Shown here in pieces: positions 1-11,823 of a DNA stretch of 64,000 nucleotides. Both the position numbers and the translations under genes were made by a program. The stretch comes from Lepidostoma basale (Eukaryota > Arthropoda > Insecta > Trichoptera > Lepidostomatidae). The notes beneath the pieces were generated by a model that made no database searches, was not told the DNA's origin, and saw nothing but the letters and a program-made list of their open reading frames with translations. The stretch covers positions 868,001 to 932,000 of the forward strand of contig JAHDVF020001469.1 of assembly GCA_022606425.2 (NCBI GenBank). The letters run 5' to 3'. Numbering within the stretch: position 1 is the first letter of the stretch; each line of letters starts with the position of its first letter.

Positions 1-1
1 T

Positions 2-190
2 CAGGATCTAGAGTGTGCATTTATGGATTCTTTGATATTCGAGGAAGATAATGATATAATCAATTATTGCTTGGACTTGGATCTTCGGGCTTACAGAGGT
101 TCAGCTCATGTGGCTATTCCTCTTACGTCTAATGGGAACATTGTTGGAAGGTGATTTGGTGGGTTGTTAGTTTATGCGGGGGCATGATTT
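2..190 (+). mobile_element. LINE 3' end (FADD-type RT C-terminus)
   Basis: Codons from position 2 read to GSAHVAIPLTSNGNIVGR and stop at 154, matching the C-terminus of the RT fragment at 16346-17105. Both share the 3' tail TTATGCGGGGGCATGATT. Confidence 0.7.
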
Positions 191-600
191 GTGTGGCCCG
201 GAGTGTTCCCCTGAAGGAGGATCGATTTTGGGCGCTTGTGGCGGCTGGATGTGTTTGGGTCGTAATTTGAGAGGTCTTTTATTGTGGGGTTAGGGTGTGA
301 AGGGAGTCCTTTGTAAAAACGTTCGACAAGTTTCAGAATGAATTCATCTATCATCGGGATTCCCGATTCTAGGTGCAGTTGTGTGATCCTGGTCCATGAA
401 GGCGCACCAAGCGATAAACGGATAGCCTTATTTTGCAGGATTTGAAGTTTTCGTATGTGACTCGAAGCTGCATAGCCCCAGATTGGGGCTGCATAAGTGA
501 AGATCGGCCTTATGACCGTTTTGTATATCAGGAGTTTATTGTCGGTGCTTATTTTACTGTTTCTAGCTAACATTGGGTAGAGGGCTGAGATTGCTCTTGC
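172..600 (-). mobile_element. Jockey-like LINE fragment (RT C-terminal region)
   Basis: 133 codons on the minus strand: YKTVIRPIFTYAAPIWG and LQILQNKAIRLSLGAPSW, the post-RT region of Jockey elements. It is 5'-truncated near 600. Confidence 0.75.
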
Positions 601-640
601 TATAATGATTTGGTTTGTAAGAAAATAACGTTTTAAAAGT

Positions 641-930
641 TAAATTTTGTTCATAATGCACTCCACTGCCGTATATATTAGGGCTCTTCCATTTTTCTTC
701 ACTCGACTCTGTTTTGTATCTTATGCATCCAGGCTGTTCCAGCTATTCGGGCAATGTCATCAGTCCATCTTTGATGTGGCCTCCCGACACTCTTTTCATT
801 TTCCATGGCCTCCATTGGATTATTGTGGGTGCCCATCAGGTATTGGCAAGTCTGGTTATATGTCCAGCCCATTGCTACTTCAATTCAGCTGCACCACGAT
901 GTACTCGTATATGAAACTGCTGATCAACAA
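641..930 (-). mobile_element. Decayed LINE 3' end
   Basis: Broken frames; GGCCTCCCGACACTC and CCAGCCCATTGC correspond to the RT-tail motif of the fragment at 60005-60410. Confidence 0.45.
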
Positions 931-1354
931 GATATTGTGTTTATACCAATGAGCCATCGCATCATAATAATAAAATAATTACTGTTTACATTTATAGATT
1001 ATGTTTCAAGTTATTTTTAGACTGCGATAATACAAATATAATATATAAATACATAACACCTCCCTTATGAATGACGGATAGTGAAATGGTTTTATGTATT
1101 CGAAAGAAAATTGCATATAAAATTTTACAGGACCAAAACTGAATTAAATAATTTAAGAGTAACTCACTATCTAACTCATCATCACGCCGTTTCTCCGAAT
1201 GCGTAGGCAGAGAGGATGGATCGCAACATTGTTCTATCCTGACATTATTTTAAAGTGAAGTTAATAAATAAATAAACAAGAAATTTTAAAAATAGTATAA
1301 AACTTTATAACTAGCAAATAATGAAAATAATATATATATTTTAAATGCATATTT

Positions 1355-1515
1355 AGTTAAAATCCACTAATGTTTATGTCTTCGACCGGTTTCGGCTTAT
1401 CGCTGCCATCTTCTGGTCAGTTTACTTAGTTTACAGTTATTAGTCTATCTCCCAGAAGATTGCAGCGAGCTGCCGAAACCGGTCGAAGACACAAACATTA
1501 GTGGATTTAAATAAT
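1355..1515. repeat. Inverted repeat with GACCGGTTTCGGC motifs
   Basis: Arms share AATCCACTAATGTTT and GTCTTCGACCGGTTTCGGC, returned inverted at 1470-1508. The inner part reads AGAAGAUNGCAGCGA, then GCCGAAACCGGUCGAAGAC, a hammerhead-like layout with a substituted core. Related copies: 19325-19410, 52612-52690, 59670-59935. Confidence 0.6.
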
Positions 1516-1589
1516 TATAAAATGTTTTTTTTTCATCGTCTACAATAAACTTCTACCAAGAAATTTCAAATAACCAAATTAATATTTTA

Positions 1590-1935
1590 GTCATTCGTGT
1601 CCACTGCTCGTCTGTTCACTCCTGGACAAAGGCCTCCTCCATTCGTTTCCATCTCACTCTGTCTTGTGCAGACTGCATCCAGGTTATTCCGACGTGTCTG
1701 TTCAGATCATCCCTCCACCGTAGTTGCGATCGCCCTGCACTTCTCTTTGCCGTCCACGGTCTCCAAATCAGCAGTCTTCTTATGCATTTTTCATCTGAAC
1801 TTCTGGCTACGTGACCTGCCCACTGCCATTTTAGAGTCGCCACCCGGTGGATGATGTCAGTGACCTTTGTTTTTTCTCTTACCGTATCGTTTGACTGTCT
1901 CTTAGGCTTATTCCTAAAATGGTTCTTTCCATGGC
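1590..1935 (-). mobile_element. LINE 3' fragment (LKWQWAGHVAR family)
   Basis: Minus strand MATLKWQWAGHVARSSDEKC to QDRVRWKRMEEAFVQE. Sister copies: 5815-6165, 31110-31450, 45775-46115. Confidence 0.7.
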
Positions 1936-2009
1936 TCTTTACAGCGCCCTTGAGATGAGTAATTCATAAAAATGGCGCTTTATAAATTAGCCAATTTATT
2001 ATTATTATT

Positions 2010-3010
2010 TATTATTGGGTCACTCGTAGTTTCTCGACACTTTTTTTTTAAATTTAACTTAAGACGCGTTTATTATTTATATATATATTGAGGTTACTCG
2101 AGAAGTATGAAGGGTGGAAGAATGTATGGTTAACCTTTTCTTATAAACACCATCTATAGACCTATGCTACAATACAAAAAAATACTATTCTTGTGCAATG
2201 GAGTTGTGTATTATTATATATTTGACAAAATGTATAAATATGTTGTCATAAAAAAAATATATTTAGAATCGAAATTGTAAACCACACCAACGCCTAGGAT
2301 CGACGCCCTGGGCGTGTTAAATCACGCCGCGGATAGAAATACAAAGCAAGAAATGAGATAATGTAATTGTGGTAATGATACCGGTTTTTAGAGTTCAAAG
2401 CTTGTTTACAATATAAAATCGCGATCCCGCCACGCGATTCGCAGCGGAAATGCACGAAGATAGCCGAGGAATAATTGATTCAGATTTCCAAGCGAATTTT
2501 GTCCCACGATCACTCGACCATAGAAAAACAACTATAAAAATCTAAAGGTAGTATAAAAGATTTAGTACATTTTTATTAAGGCGAAACCTGTAGTTTGTTA
2601 TTGTCAAAATCGTGAAATACGGAACGTAGGAGCACATAAACCTTTCGAATTCAAAAACATATGGTCATGTCGGATCTACATCGAACGTACGCAACACGTT
2701 TATTTTTTAAGTTACACTTATTTTGGCGCGTTTATTAGAGAATAAAATTGAGCTGCGCGCGCACCCTGTTACGAAAGTGAAGAAATGAAGTACGCCATTA
2801 ATGGGCCAGGCACGTCACGCGTGCCAACTCACAGGTTGCGACACGCGACATGGATGAAGAACGAACTGTCACATTTTAGTGGGGTAATTTCGAATATTTT
2901 GCATAATATTATTAGTAAAAACTTTTTTTTCTAACGCCTGAGTATTGGCACACGAGAATTAATAAGATAAATACTGGGTAACATTAAATATACGAGAAAA
3001 AGCTTAGACT
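2010..3010. other. Intergenic, no gene recognised
   Basis: 2270-2860 is GC-richer (GCGATCCCGCCACGCGATTCG) and non-repetitive within the window; a 31-codon frame at 2451 is too short to call. Confidence 0.5.
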
Positions 3011-3024
3011 AATCCACGCTGCAG

Positions 3025-3152
3025 AAAATACCTGGAGAAGGCAGCGAGAAACCACTGCAGTAACACCCATGAAATCGCTGTGGCGAGAAAGCATTCGCCA
3101 CAGGGATCTCCATCGTCGGGAGCGCCAACACGGCACTCTTAGAAGGAGATGA
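3025..3152 (+). CDS. Possible last coding exon, basic protein
   Basis: After CTAATCCACGCTGCAG (branch point and acceptor-like) runs an open frame NTWRRQRETTAVTPMKSLWR to RQHGTLRRR and a stop. It is GC-rich in AT-rich surroundings and matches no LINE family seen here. Confidence 0.2.
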
Positions 3153-3654
3153 TTAGCATTTAACGTATTTTATTCATATAATTAATACTTTTTTTAAATC
3201 CTTGGGGTTAGAGATTGTTTTAAGTGAAAGTTAAAATGAACAAAAAAACAACAAAACCGAATATACTTAGCAAAATATACGCACTTATACACAGAAAAAA
3301 ACTACTAGTCGGCCTCTCACTTGAATTGAACAATAATTTATCAAACTGTTCAATTGACGAGGTCAAATATCCATCAAATCAAAACGACACAATCGCTTTT
3401 CAGGAACAGTTCCACGAACAGCGAGACATTTTGAATGGTTTCATATTGTCTGAGCGTCGACATGAGGGCGGCTGTGGCGCATAATTTCGTATTTGTCCAT
3501 AACATTTTGAAGGTCCATAGTGTATCGAATATTACTTTATGTAAAAAAGATACACATAAAAAATATATGAAAATACACTTATTCCTGAAATTACAGAAAG
3601 TTAAATTTTATTTGAATAATATTTTATACAATTTGAAAGATTTATAATTTTTTG

Positions 3655-4070
3655 GACTAACTACAGTCCACCAACAACAACAAACCATCACGCCGTTTCT
3701 CTTTAAGAGTAGGCCTCTGAATAGGCCTCTCTAGCTTCCTCCAAATTCACACAGCAAATCATACTCGCCCGTCGATTCTTAAATTTGATTAATTTGGTCA
3801 TGCTATATTTTCCACGGTGTTCCTCAATTCCGTAATCCATTCACATCGTGAACGTATAGTTTCTTAACCATTATTTCTTCATCCATGCGCTCCATGTGCC
3901 CAAACCAACGCATTGATCCTTTCATAATTTGATTCTTAATACATTCTTCCTCTCTACATTCCTTCCTTATATCATAATTTTAAATTCTGTCGCACATCGT
4001 TCTATCACACGTACTTCTGAGGGATCATATCTCTTCTAAATGTTTTTCGTTTGTGATGTCGTATTTGTGT
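3655..4070 (-). mobile_element. LINE 3' fragment, (GTT)n-tailed subfamily
   Basis: Starts at ACAACAACAACAAACCATCACGCCG, the inverse of the tail. It carries the RNRRACMT-like end of the WNWQKKDESRINAVEM family. Confidence 0.65.
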
Positions 4071-4224
4071 ATAATGTAAAGAAATAAATAAATAACAATA
4101 AATAAATAAATAATAATAATATGCTTAGTTTTAAACGGCCGTTTTTGTGATGTAATCACCTCAAGGGCGTATTAAAACGTGTTTTAAATCTAAAAATCTA
4201 AATGTGAACGTTGCATCTGATATT

Positions 4225-4565
4225 ACAAGGACCAAACAAGTTTCGAGGACTTCCGAAATGAAGACACTGAGAACGATAGCAGGCAAGACACTGAGAGATC
4301 GCGTGAGGAACACCAGAACATGAGAGATGTGTGAGGTTGAGGATATTATAAGATGGAGCAGAAAGCGAAAAAGGGACTGGTACGGTCATGTCCAAAGAAT
4401 GGACACCACCAGACTCCCCTATATTGCATTGCATAATCAGCCTCATGGGACTCGTCCTCGTGGAAGACCTCCTAAAAGATGGAAGGACAGCTGGAAATCT
4501 ACCTCACAGGAGGAGCAACACTCTGGAGGACAGACAACATAATTCTACAATAAGGAAGAAGAAGA
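4225..4565 (+). mobile_element. LINE 3' fragment (GRPPKRWKDSW family)
   Basis: MCEVEDIIRWSRKRKRDWYG, then HVQRMDTTRLPYIALHNQP and GRPPKRWKDSW, ending in a GAAGAAGAAG tail. Close copies: 46480-46900 and 63670-63885. Confidence 0.75.
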
Positions 4566-4685
4566 TATTCGCTATCGGTTAGAAAGTATAATAGAACAAA
4601 ATGTATACAAGTTTTAAATTGGGTATGAAATGTGAAAAATATAGGTTTTCAGCTTAGATCTGATATCTGTCGGATCATTTATGCA

Positions 4686-5345
4686 TCTAAGGCAGTGGTT
4701 CTCAAAGTGGTCTATATCAACCCCCAGGGGTCGAATTCGACTTACAAGGGGTCTACGACAAGTGGAAAAATAATTGGGGGTGCATGAGATGTAAATGGGG
4801 GTCCACGAGATGGTTCAACTAAATTGAAGCCAAATATTGAAATTTTGATATCATAGCATCAGGCTCATCCCCCTATTAGAACATTGTTTTTATTTTATGT
4901 AAGAATGTTAGATTTGCATTTTGTTTTGTTTTAATTAATGATTGTATGTCTAAATAGTCTATTGTTTTGACTGAAAAACTATGATTCTTCAACATTATTA
5001 ACTGTTAAATTTACAACACTGTTATAATGTGACAATTTTTTATTATACACTATTTGAGAATGTCACGACAGCTGTTTGATCTGCTGATGATAACATCGGT
5101 TAGCGAAAAAGCTGTCGCGTTCGCGTTCTCTGTGATATTATAAGTGTATAATTTTATTTTAAAGATTTCTTTTCTACAGAAAACCCTATTAAAGGGAGTA
5201 GTTCTGTGTCACCTTCAAAAAGTAATTTTACAGTTATAAATGAATTTGTAAAAAAAAATCAATATAAGGAAAGTAGGGGGTCTACAGAAAACAGAAAAAA
5301 TCGGTAAGGAGTCTACGGGACAAACAAGTTTGGGAAAAGGCTATA
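4686..5345. mobile_element. hAT-like non-autonomous element
   Basis: The left end TAAGGCAGTGGTTCTCAAAG is a typical hAT terminus. The right end (CGGGACAAACAAGTTTGGG) matches 42829-42899, where it ends GGACCTCTGCCTTA, the inverse of the left end. No transposase frame is visible. A hammerhead-like unit sits inside at 5085-5130. Confidence 0.55.
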
Positions 5346-5814
5346 CAACGTATGAGTATGAGATGCTCCTACAGGTGCAAACATACAAGAGATTATAATT
5401 AAAATGAAACTCGTTAACACCGATAAACTCGTAATAATATATAACTTTTATTATGAAACCTGTTCAGTAGCCTTGGAAATAAATGTATGTGTGTTATTGT
5501 TATTTTATTCGCGCGTTTGTAGTTAACAATGTGTTCGTACTTTTTTATAACATTAAAGAGATTACACGCCAGAAAAACAACATTGCCAAACCACTATCTG
5601 GGTCCCGAGAACAATGCGATGGCCGTAAACAGAAGAGCATGCGCGCGGAAATAATTTGAAAATAGAGCAGACAACAGATTTTTTTTATTTAATCGATTTC
5701 TGAACTAACTAACAATATCGCCGTCTCCCCGAAGTGGTAGACAGATAGACTATTTTTCTTTCAATTAACAATATCTCTATACGTAATATAGTAGACAACT
5801 TCTTCTTCTTCCTC

Positions 5815-6165
5815 AGCCTATTCCCATGGACAAAGGCCTCCTTCATTCGCTTCCATGTCACTCTGTCCTATGCAGACTGCATCCAGGTTATTCCGACGTG
5901 TCTGTTCGGATCATCCTTCCACCGTAGTTGCGGTCGCCCTGCACTTCTCTTTGCCGTCCACGGTCTCAGAAGTCAGCAGTCTTCTTGTCCACTTTTCATC
6001 TGGCTTCTGGCTACGTGACCTCCCCATTGCCATTTTAGAGTCGCCACCCGGTGGATGATGTCAGTGACCTTTGTTTTTTCTCTCACCGTATCGTTTCTGA
6101 CTCTGTCTCTTAGACTTATTCCTAAAATGGCTCTTTCCATGGCTCGTTGGGTCACAAGAGTAGAC
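5815..6165 (-). mobile_element. LINE 3' fragment (LKWQWAGHVAR family), frameshifted
   Basis: Very close to 1590-1935, which shows recent shared origin. The frame breaks after LKWQWGGHVARS. Confidence 0.7.
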
Positions 6166-6175
6166 AACTAACAAA

Positions 6176-6560
6176 TACTAACTAACCATCACGCCGTCTT
6201 CCGAAGGGGTAGGCAGAAGAATGGACTGCCACACTTTTCTTTCCTGGCATATTTCTCTCGCTTCTTCAACATTCATACATCGTGTCATGCACGCGCGTCG
6301 ATTTCTCTGACTCCTCACGTGGCCAATTCAATATTTGATCGTTCCAAGTTTTCACCATCAGTTTGCCTCAATTGTTAGTTCCATTTACATCGTTAACATA
6401 AACTTTTTACCATTCTTTCTTCGTTCATTCTTTTCATGTGTCCAAACCATATTAATGATCCTTTCATTATTTTGTTCATAACACCATCATTCGCACTGCA
6501 TTCGGTTCTTATATTTTCGTTCGACACTATCATACACAGAGTATCCACACATTCTTCTAA
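6176..6560 (-). mobile_element. (TTAG)n-tailed LINE, 3' fragment
   Basis: The tail (TACTAACTAACCATCACGCC) is on the left. The coding part is broken. Confidence 0.7.
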
Positions 6561-6564
6561 GAGT

Positions 6565-6650
6565 TCCCAAACATTTTTGGCCCGTAGACTCCTTGCCGAT
6601 TTTTTCTAATTCATGTAGACCCCCTGCTTTCCTAATTGATGGCAAAAAAT
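6565..6650 (-). mobile_element. hAT-like element, right-end fragment
   Basis: CCCAAACATTTTTGGCCCGT followed by AGACCCCCTGC is the inverse of the right end at 5270-5340. Confidence 0.4.
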
Positions 6651-7840
6651 GTTCATTTGTTCCCTTTCATTTTACAATATCACAAACGAAATAAAAGAGG
6701 CATATGACAAAAGAAAAAAACAGTTTAAAAGATGATCGTATAAAAAACAAATAATGTATAATTAATTATACAAAATATTATCAAAACAAGATCTTAATCA
6801 ATATGGAGACCATGTCACGCGACAAAATCAACGAAATTAGCATTTTTAAATGTATTCCATTTGCGAAACAAAAGCGTGAAATGAATTGATAATGCATTTA
6901 ACATTCGTAAACACTTCTATTCGGCTCTTAAAATCATCAAACCAAAGAATACGAATCTATAATAGAATTATAACGTACCAACAAATTACACAAGAAAATT
7001 TACGCAAAAAATAAAAACTACCCATCGCATTTAAAGTCAAAACAACGAAAAAAAAAAACAGCTCTCTTGAAACTTTCGTTTTCAACGACTTTAAAACATG
7101 TTAAAATAACATACGGTTAATCGTAAGAATAAACAAATTTCTCAACATAAAAACGCAGCTCTCTTTTATTTTCGCAATACGCGATTAATCTTCCTTGTTT
7201 ATTGCACAAGAGCGAACATTTCTACCCACTTTTTAACGAGCGTGCCCCTACCCAGTTTACCTACATGATTTCACCAATGCCAATAGTACTTATACGCCAT
7301 GAGTCAAAATATTTTCTAAATTTGAATAATGGAAAGGACAAGTGGTATTGTCAAATTATCGTGGTATCACAGCCTTTTTGAATACAGGTGGCAATGATAA
7401 AAGAAAATGGATGGTAGTAGAAATTTCCTATATCTGGAAAGATTATCACTAAAATTGTGTGGACTTAATTGTTGTATTTATTAATCAGTTTTGTTACAAT
7501 ATTTAGAAAGACTGAATAATTGAATAAAATGTGCAACTGATTAAACGAACCGAATGAATTTTTGGCTGACCGGTCAAACCGCGGATTGACTGCCGAATTT
7601 TTTTTACATTGACATACTTTTCTAAACTCTTCTACATTCTAATAACGTGTCACGTAGGCACGTGTATGCCTAGCATTATAATGCGAACAATTTAGGCATG
7701 TTGTATTTCTTCAATAACGACTTTTATTTTCGTCAACTTAAATATTTTATGACAATTCGTTTCGTGTGCCCAAAATAATAAAATAATTTTTATTTGATTG
7801 ATATAAATTTAGCGTTTTAGAATTGTAATAGTAGATATTA
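6650..7840. other. AT-rich intergenic DNA
   Basis: No repeat family, long frame or splice pattern recognised. Confidence 0.5.
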
Positions 7841-7941
7841 TAAATATTTGTGTGAAGTAAAATACCTACATACCCTTGTCAACAATACACATCATAAACA
7901 CATGTGTAACTTTTACTTTTTGCAAATAAAATGGCAGAAGC

Positions 7942-8010
7942 TCGACAGCATACGCCGGCGCATTTGGGGCCCTCGGCGGCAACGTAGCGACACATTTGTA
8001 CAAAAAATGA
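7942..8010 (+). CDS. Possible last coding exon, unknown protein
   Basis: The plus frame SSTAYAGAFGALGGNVATHL then YKK and stop, after an AG at 7935-7936, with AATAAAA at 8061. It would overlap the intron of the minus-strand candidate at 8085-8204, so at most one of the two is likely real. Confidence 0.18.
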   Translation, partial: STAYAGAFGALGGNVATHLYKK

Positions 8011-8084
8011 TGACAAAATACGTGTTATATAGTTGTTCATATTGGGAAGTAATAATATATTAATAAAATTGCGTATTTTATTAC

Positions 8085-8204
8085 CTTTACTGAGGTTTCA
8101 GCCGGCCCCACGTTGGCAACAGCGCCGGTAACAGCTGTACTTGTGGTCCGCTCGAACACGGCGCTAATAGAAGCACGACCAATACGAAAGAATGAATGGG
8201 CCAT
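8085..8204 (-). CDS. Possible first coding exon, unknown protein
   Basis: ATG at 8204 opens 40 codons (MAHSFFRIGRASISAVFERT to PAETSVK) ending at a GTAATA donor in phase 0. The exon is GC-rich within AT-rich DNA and not a recognised repeat. Its basic, Ser/Thr/Ala-rich start could be a mitochondrial presequence. No second exon was found, so this may be a broken or chance frame. Confidence 0.3.
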
Positions 8205-8219
8205 GATGGAAACGTTCAA

Positions 8220-9465
8220 TCACTGTAATTCACCACAATATAACATAAGTTATAATCGAATACCAATAGTTTATTAACAGTGTAGATACGGCCGATACAG
8301 TAAATTTGAATGGCCTTTCTAACACTATTCTCGCGTTAACAAAAATTCACGACGTGCGTACCATACGACGGACGAAAGTCTTCTGACTTTTGCTTCACCG
8401 GCAAGTTGTAAACAAACCGATGCAGCCGTCAACCTCTCCCCTCCCTACGCACCGATGCTGCTTTGTGTCCTACACATTCGTACGTGGTCTATCTTGCACG
8501 CGGTTGGATGTTTTGATTCTTTTGAAAACACTAACTTCTATAGTCCGAAATACATGTTGTTAAAAAACCGCGCTCACGTCTACTTGAATTTGCTCAATGT
8601 AGCAAATTTCGCAAAAGTATTTTCTTTTATTTTTATTCATAAGGGGGATAATTTTTTTGCGTATGTGTAGGACAATAACATTCGGAAATCGAAATTTGTC
8701 TGGAATAACTTTAAACGGACGTCAATTTACGTGACTATAGTCATGCAAAATTTATACAATGAACTTTCCAGAATAAATTTATTTTATGCCTTTTTTACGT
8801 ATTATACTGCCACATTATTCGATATATATCGGAATTTCAAAAGATTCGTTTATTTTCAAAATATTTTATATTAACAATTAACATTTTGAATTTGTTGCTG
8901 TTGTAATTCATGAAAATACTTTATTTCATTTTTATATTATGAAACGAGTGAGATTAAATACCAATGAAAATAGGTTAACCGGAAAGATATCAACATAGTT
9001 TGTAAAATTATGAATAGTTTTAGAATAATATTATTTATGAAAAGTGTAAAAAATAATTCATTTTTATTCTAAGCAAATTGCTCATCTTATTTTAAATTCA
9101 ATAACTATAGGTATGCGCATTGTTTAAAATACGTATTCTATCATTTTATTCACGAGAATTACAATGCTCTATTATTTTATATCCTATTGACAATTAATGG
9201 AAACATTCGACACACGACCAATTTTGTTACATGATGATATTAGTTCTTTTGTATTTCGATAGATGGTGTTAATTTCACAGCAGGACATGACAGGAAGATT
9301 ATTATGTGTTTATATTATGAGAGTCTTGCAAGGTATATAATCTATATACCTTGAGAGTCTTGTAATGGAAGAATATTTTTTAAACATGTAATGTTTGTAG
9401 AATAAATTTTATTAAAACATATTAATTTTGCTATGCATAAGCATTGAAATTATTAGAAGTAACGT
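8220..9465. other. AT-rich intergenic DNA
   Basis: 8330-8480 is GC-richer and could be a promoter for the 8085-8204 candidate. A small inverted repeat (CAAGGTATATAATCTATATACCTTG) lies at 9329. Confidence 0.45.
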
Positions 9466-9469
9466 TTAA

Positions 9470-9722
9470 CTGTAAAAATTTAAAACACTGTTATAATATC
9501 ACTATACCTTTTTATTCACTGAGAGTCGCGACAGCTGTTTGGCCAACCGATGTTGGCATCATCAGGTGTTACAATAAACGGTATCATGTATTACAATAAA
9601 CAGTTTATTGTAACACCTGATGATGCCAACATCGGTTGGCGAAACAGCTGTCGCGACACTCTCGGTGAATAAAAAGAAATTGTGATATTATAAGAGTGTT
9701 TTAAATTTTAACAGTAATAATG
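9470..9722. repeat. 250-bp inverted repeat with GCTGTCGCGAC hammerhead-like units
   Basis: Arms of about 110 bp carry ACACTGTTATAATATCAC, ACAGCTGTCGCGA and GGTGTTACAATAAAC in opposite orientation. Each arm has CUGAUGA, U, GCCAAC-AUCG-GUUGGC, GAAAC, AGCU, GUC: a full core and stem II, but no convincing stem I. A third copy is at 5085-5130. Confidence 0.65.
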
Positions 9723-9789
9723 TTGAAGTATCATAGTGTTTCAGCCAAAACAATGGACTATTCAATAACTTTTAAGTAATATTCAACTA

Positions 9790-10662
9790 CAGTAGCGAGC
9801 ACAGAAATCTTTTCACACTGAAAATATCTTTTTTTTGTAATTATATATATTTTTTTATGATTCCTTGATAGCTTTTCACTTCAAATTATTAAGCAACACT
9901 GTTTAAAGATGATCTGCAAGAAAAGTGCCTTCTTAGGGATCAAAAATTTCTGAGTGCATTTTTCAAGATGACTCTGCACTGTGCCACCGAGCACAAACTG
10001 TAAGTATTATTTTTTTCTGACACCGTGATTTATAATGTTCACAAATCAATTTTAAAAAAATATAGCACTGTTAAAATAATTTTTAGGTCAAAGAATATAT
10101 AAAAATTCAAGGGATTCCATCACTGGATTGGCCCGGAAATAGCCCTGACCTAAACCCTATCGAGAACTTGTGGCATAAAATGGCAATTGAAATAAATAAA
10201 CTGAAGCCTCCGTCAAAGGAAAACCTTAAAAACTTCATCGAAAAAGTGTGATTGAAAAATTTATCCAAGACTACATACATAATTTGGTGAAATCCATGCC
10301 TAAACGTATTGAAGCAGTTATTTAAAAAAAAGGAGGAACAACAAAGTACTGATTTTGTTGGTTTTTGATAATTGTTGGTGTTATATACCTATGTAATTTT
10401 ATTTGAAATAAATATGTTTTTATTTAAATTATGAGAGCATTTTTAATTTTTGTGACAAAAAATCGAAAATCTACAAATTAACTCTTAAATTAAGAAAAAA
10501 AAAGTTTTTGATCCTAAGAAGGCACTTTTCTTGCAGGTCATCTTTAAACAGTGTTGCTTTATAATTTGGAGTGAAAAGCTATCAAGAAATCACAAAAAAA
10601 AAATTATATAATTACAAAAAAACGATATTTTCAGTGTGAAAAGATTTCTGTGCTCGCTACTG
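9790..10662. mobile_element. Internally deleted Tc1-like DNA transposon with long TIRs
   Basis: Termini CAGTAGCGAGCACAGAAATC are exactly inverted and flanked by TA on both sides. The inverted repeats extend about 160 bp (9790-9950 and 10505-10662). Between them, 10105-10250 encodes a transposase C-terminal piece with SPDLNPIENLWH, the third catalytic block of the Tc1 family, on the plus strand. The first two acidic residues are missing, so the copy is non-autonomous. Confidence 0.85.
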
Positions 10663-10714
10663 TACACTCAAAAACAAAAATAAACCTTTATTGCCCACCG
10701 GTTTCAATACTATA

Positions 10715-10965
10715 AATACGAGTATATCGTTGAAGTGGAATTGGGCCGGCCATATAGCGAGGACAACAGATGATTGGTGGTCCAGACGCACCCTGGAGTG
10801 GGGACCGAAAACCGGCCACGGAAATCCTGACAGACCACAAGCAAAATGATCTGATGACTTCAAGAGAGTGGCAGGAGGTCAATGGCACAGAGCGGCGAGA
10901 GATAGAGATTTGTTGAAGTCGGGAAGAGAGTCATATGTCCACCAATGGACGACTAATGGCTGATG
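10715..10965 (+). mobile_element. LINE 3' fragment (NWAGHIART)
   Basis: NWAGHIARTTDDWWSRRTLE to ESYVHQWTTNG, ending in a TGATGATGATAAT tail. A related tail is at 57170-57270. Confidence 0.65.
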
Positions 10966-10969
10966 ATGA

Positions 10970-11820
10970 TAATTAAAATATTTACAATGTGATTACTGAC
11001 TTCAATAATTTTTCATAATAGCTGTTATAATTTTAATAAATTTTGAGTTTTGTAAGAAGTGGAGGGACCATTTTAAGAACTTGGTTGTTTGATAAGTGGT
11101 GCATTGTCGTTTAAAAAAATACTAAAATTCGCAATAGTTACAAAACTGGTCAACAATATATTGTTTTATCAATGATTTAATAAATTAAACTATCTTTGGG
11201 TTTTTGTGGTGAGAGTTGAAAGACGGCGGAGGTTTCAGCGTTTATTGCGGATCACAAGTAATTACACGTAAACAGTATGATATACTCGTGATGAAGCGTG
11301 GCTGGATATCGATAGCAGTGGGGCGGAGTCCGGGTGGTGAGCCGTAGAGGATGAGGGCTCGCTGGGCGGTAGGTCGTCGAAGGTTTCGTGACGTAGCCGT
11401 GTAGACAGATGTGTACTCGGGAGGAAGGTCGGAGGTTTCTCGTACGTAGACTTGGTAGTGGAGACTCGTGCCGTTTAGAGATCGCGATACTGGCTGACGT
11501 AGCTGCGTAGCTCGGCGTCAGAGGGAGTCCAATATCCCTCGTGGCGTAGACTTATTAACGGAGACTTGCGTCTGTTAGAAGTCGTAAGAATAACTGACGG
11601 TTTAGAGTTGACTGACGTATTGGGTGATCGGGAGTACTGCTTTTATATGCTTTGCTTTCGTCATCCACGATGCCTGACCTAGTGACCAGACCTGAATAAA
11701 TTCGGGGCCTCGAGTCATCGGATTTGGGAAGTAGGTCCTGGGTTAGCGTTTTTCGGTTTATTCGTGTCATATATTTCATCACGAAATATGTTTATCTGGG
11801 TTATGCATTTAACCCCGACA
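10970..11820. other. Intergenic, GC-mixed segment
   Basis: 11220-11800 is rich in CGTAG/ACGTAG words and looks like old repeat sequence; no protein recognised. Confidence 0.4.
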
Positions 11821-11823
11821 TAT

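Noticed and set aside
5085..5130. Functional hammerhead ribozyme
   Set aside because: Core and GAAA are present but stem I does not pair and stem II is damaged; listed only as a relative of the 9.5-kb repeat.
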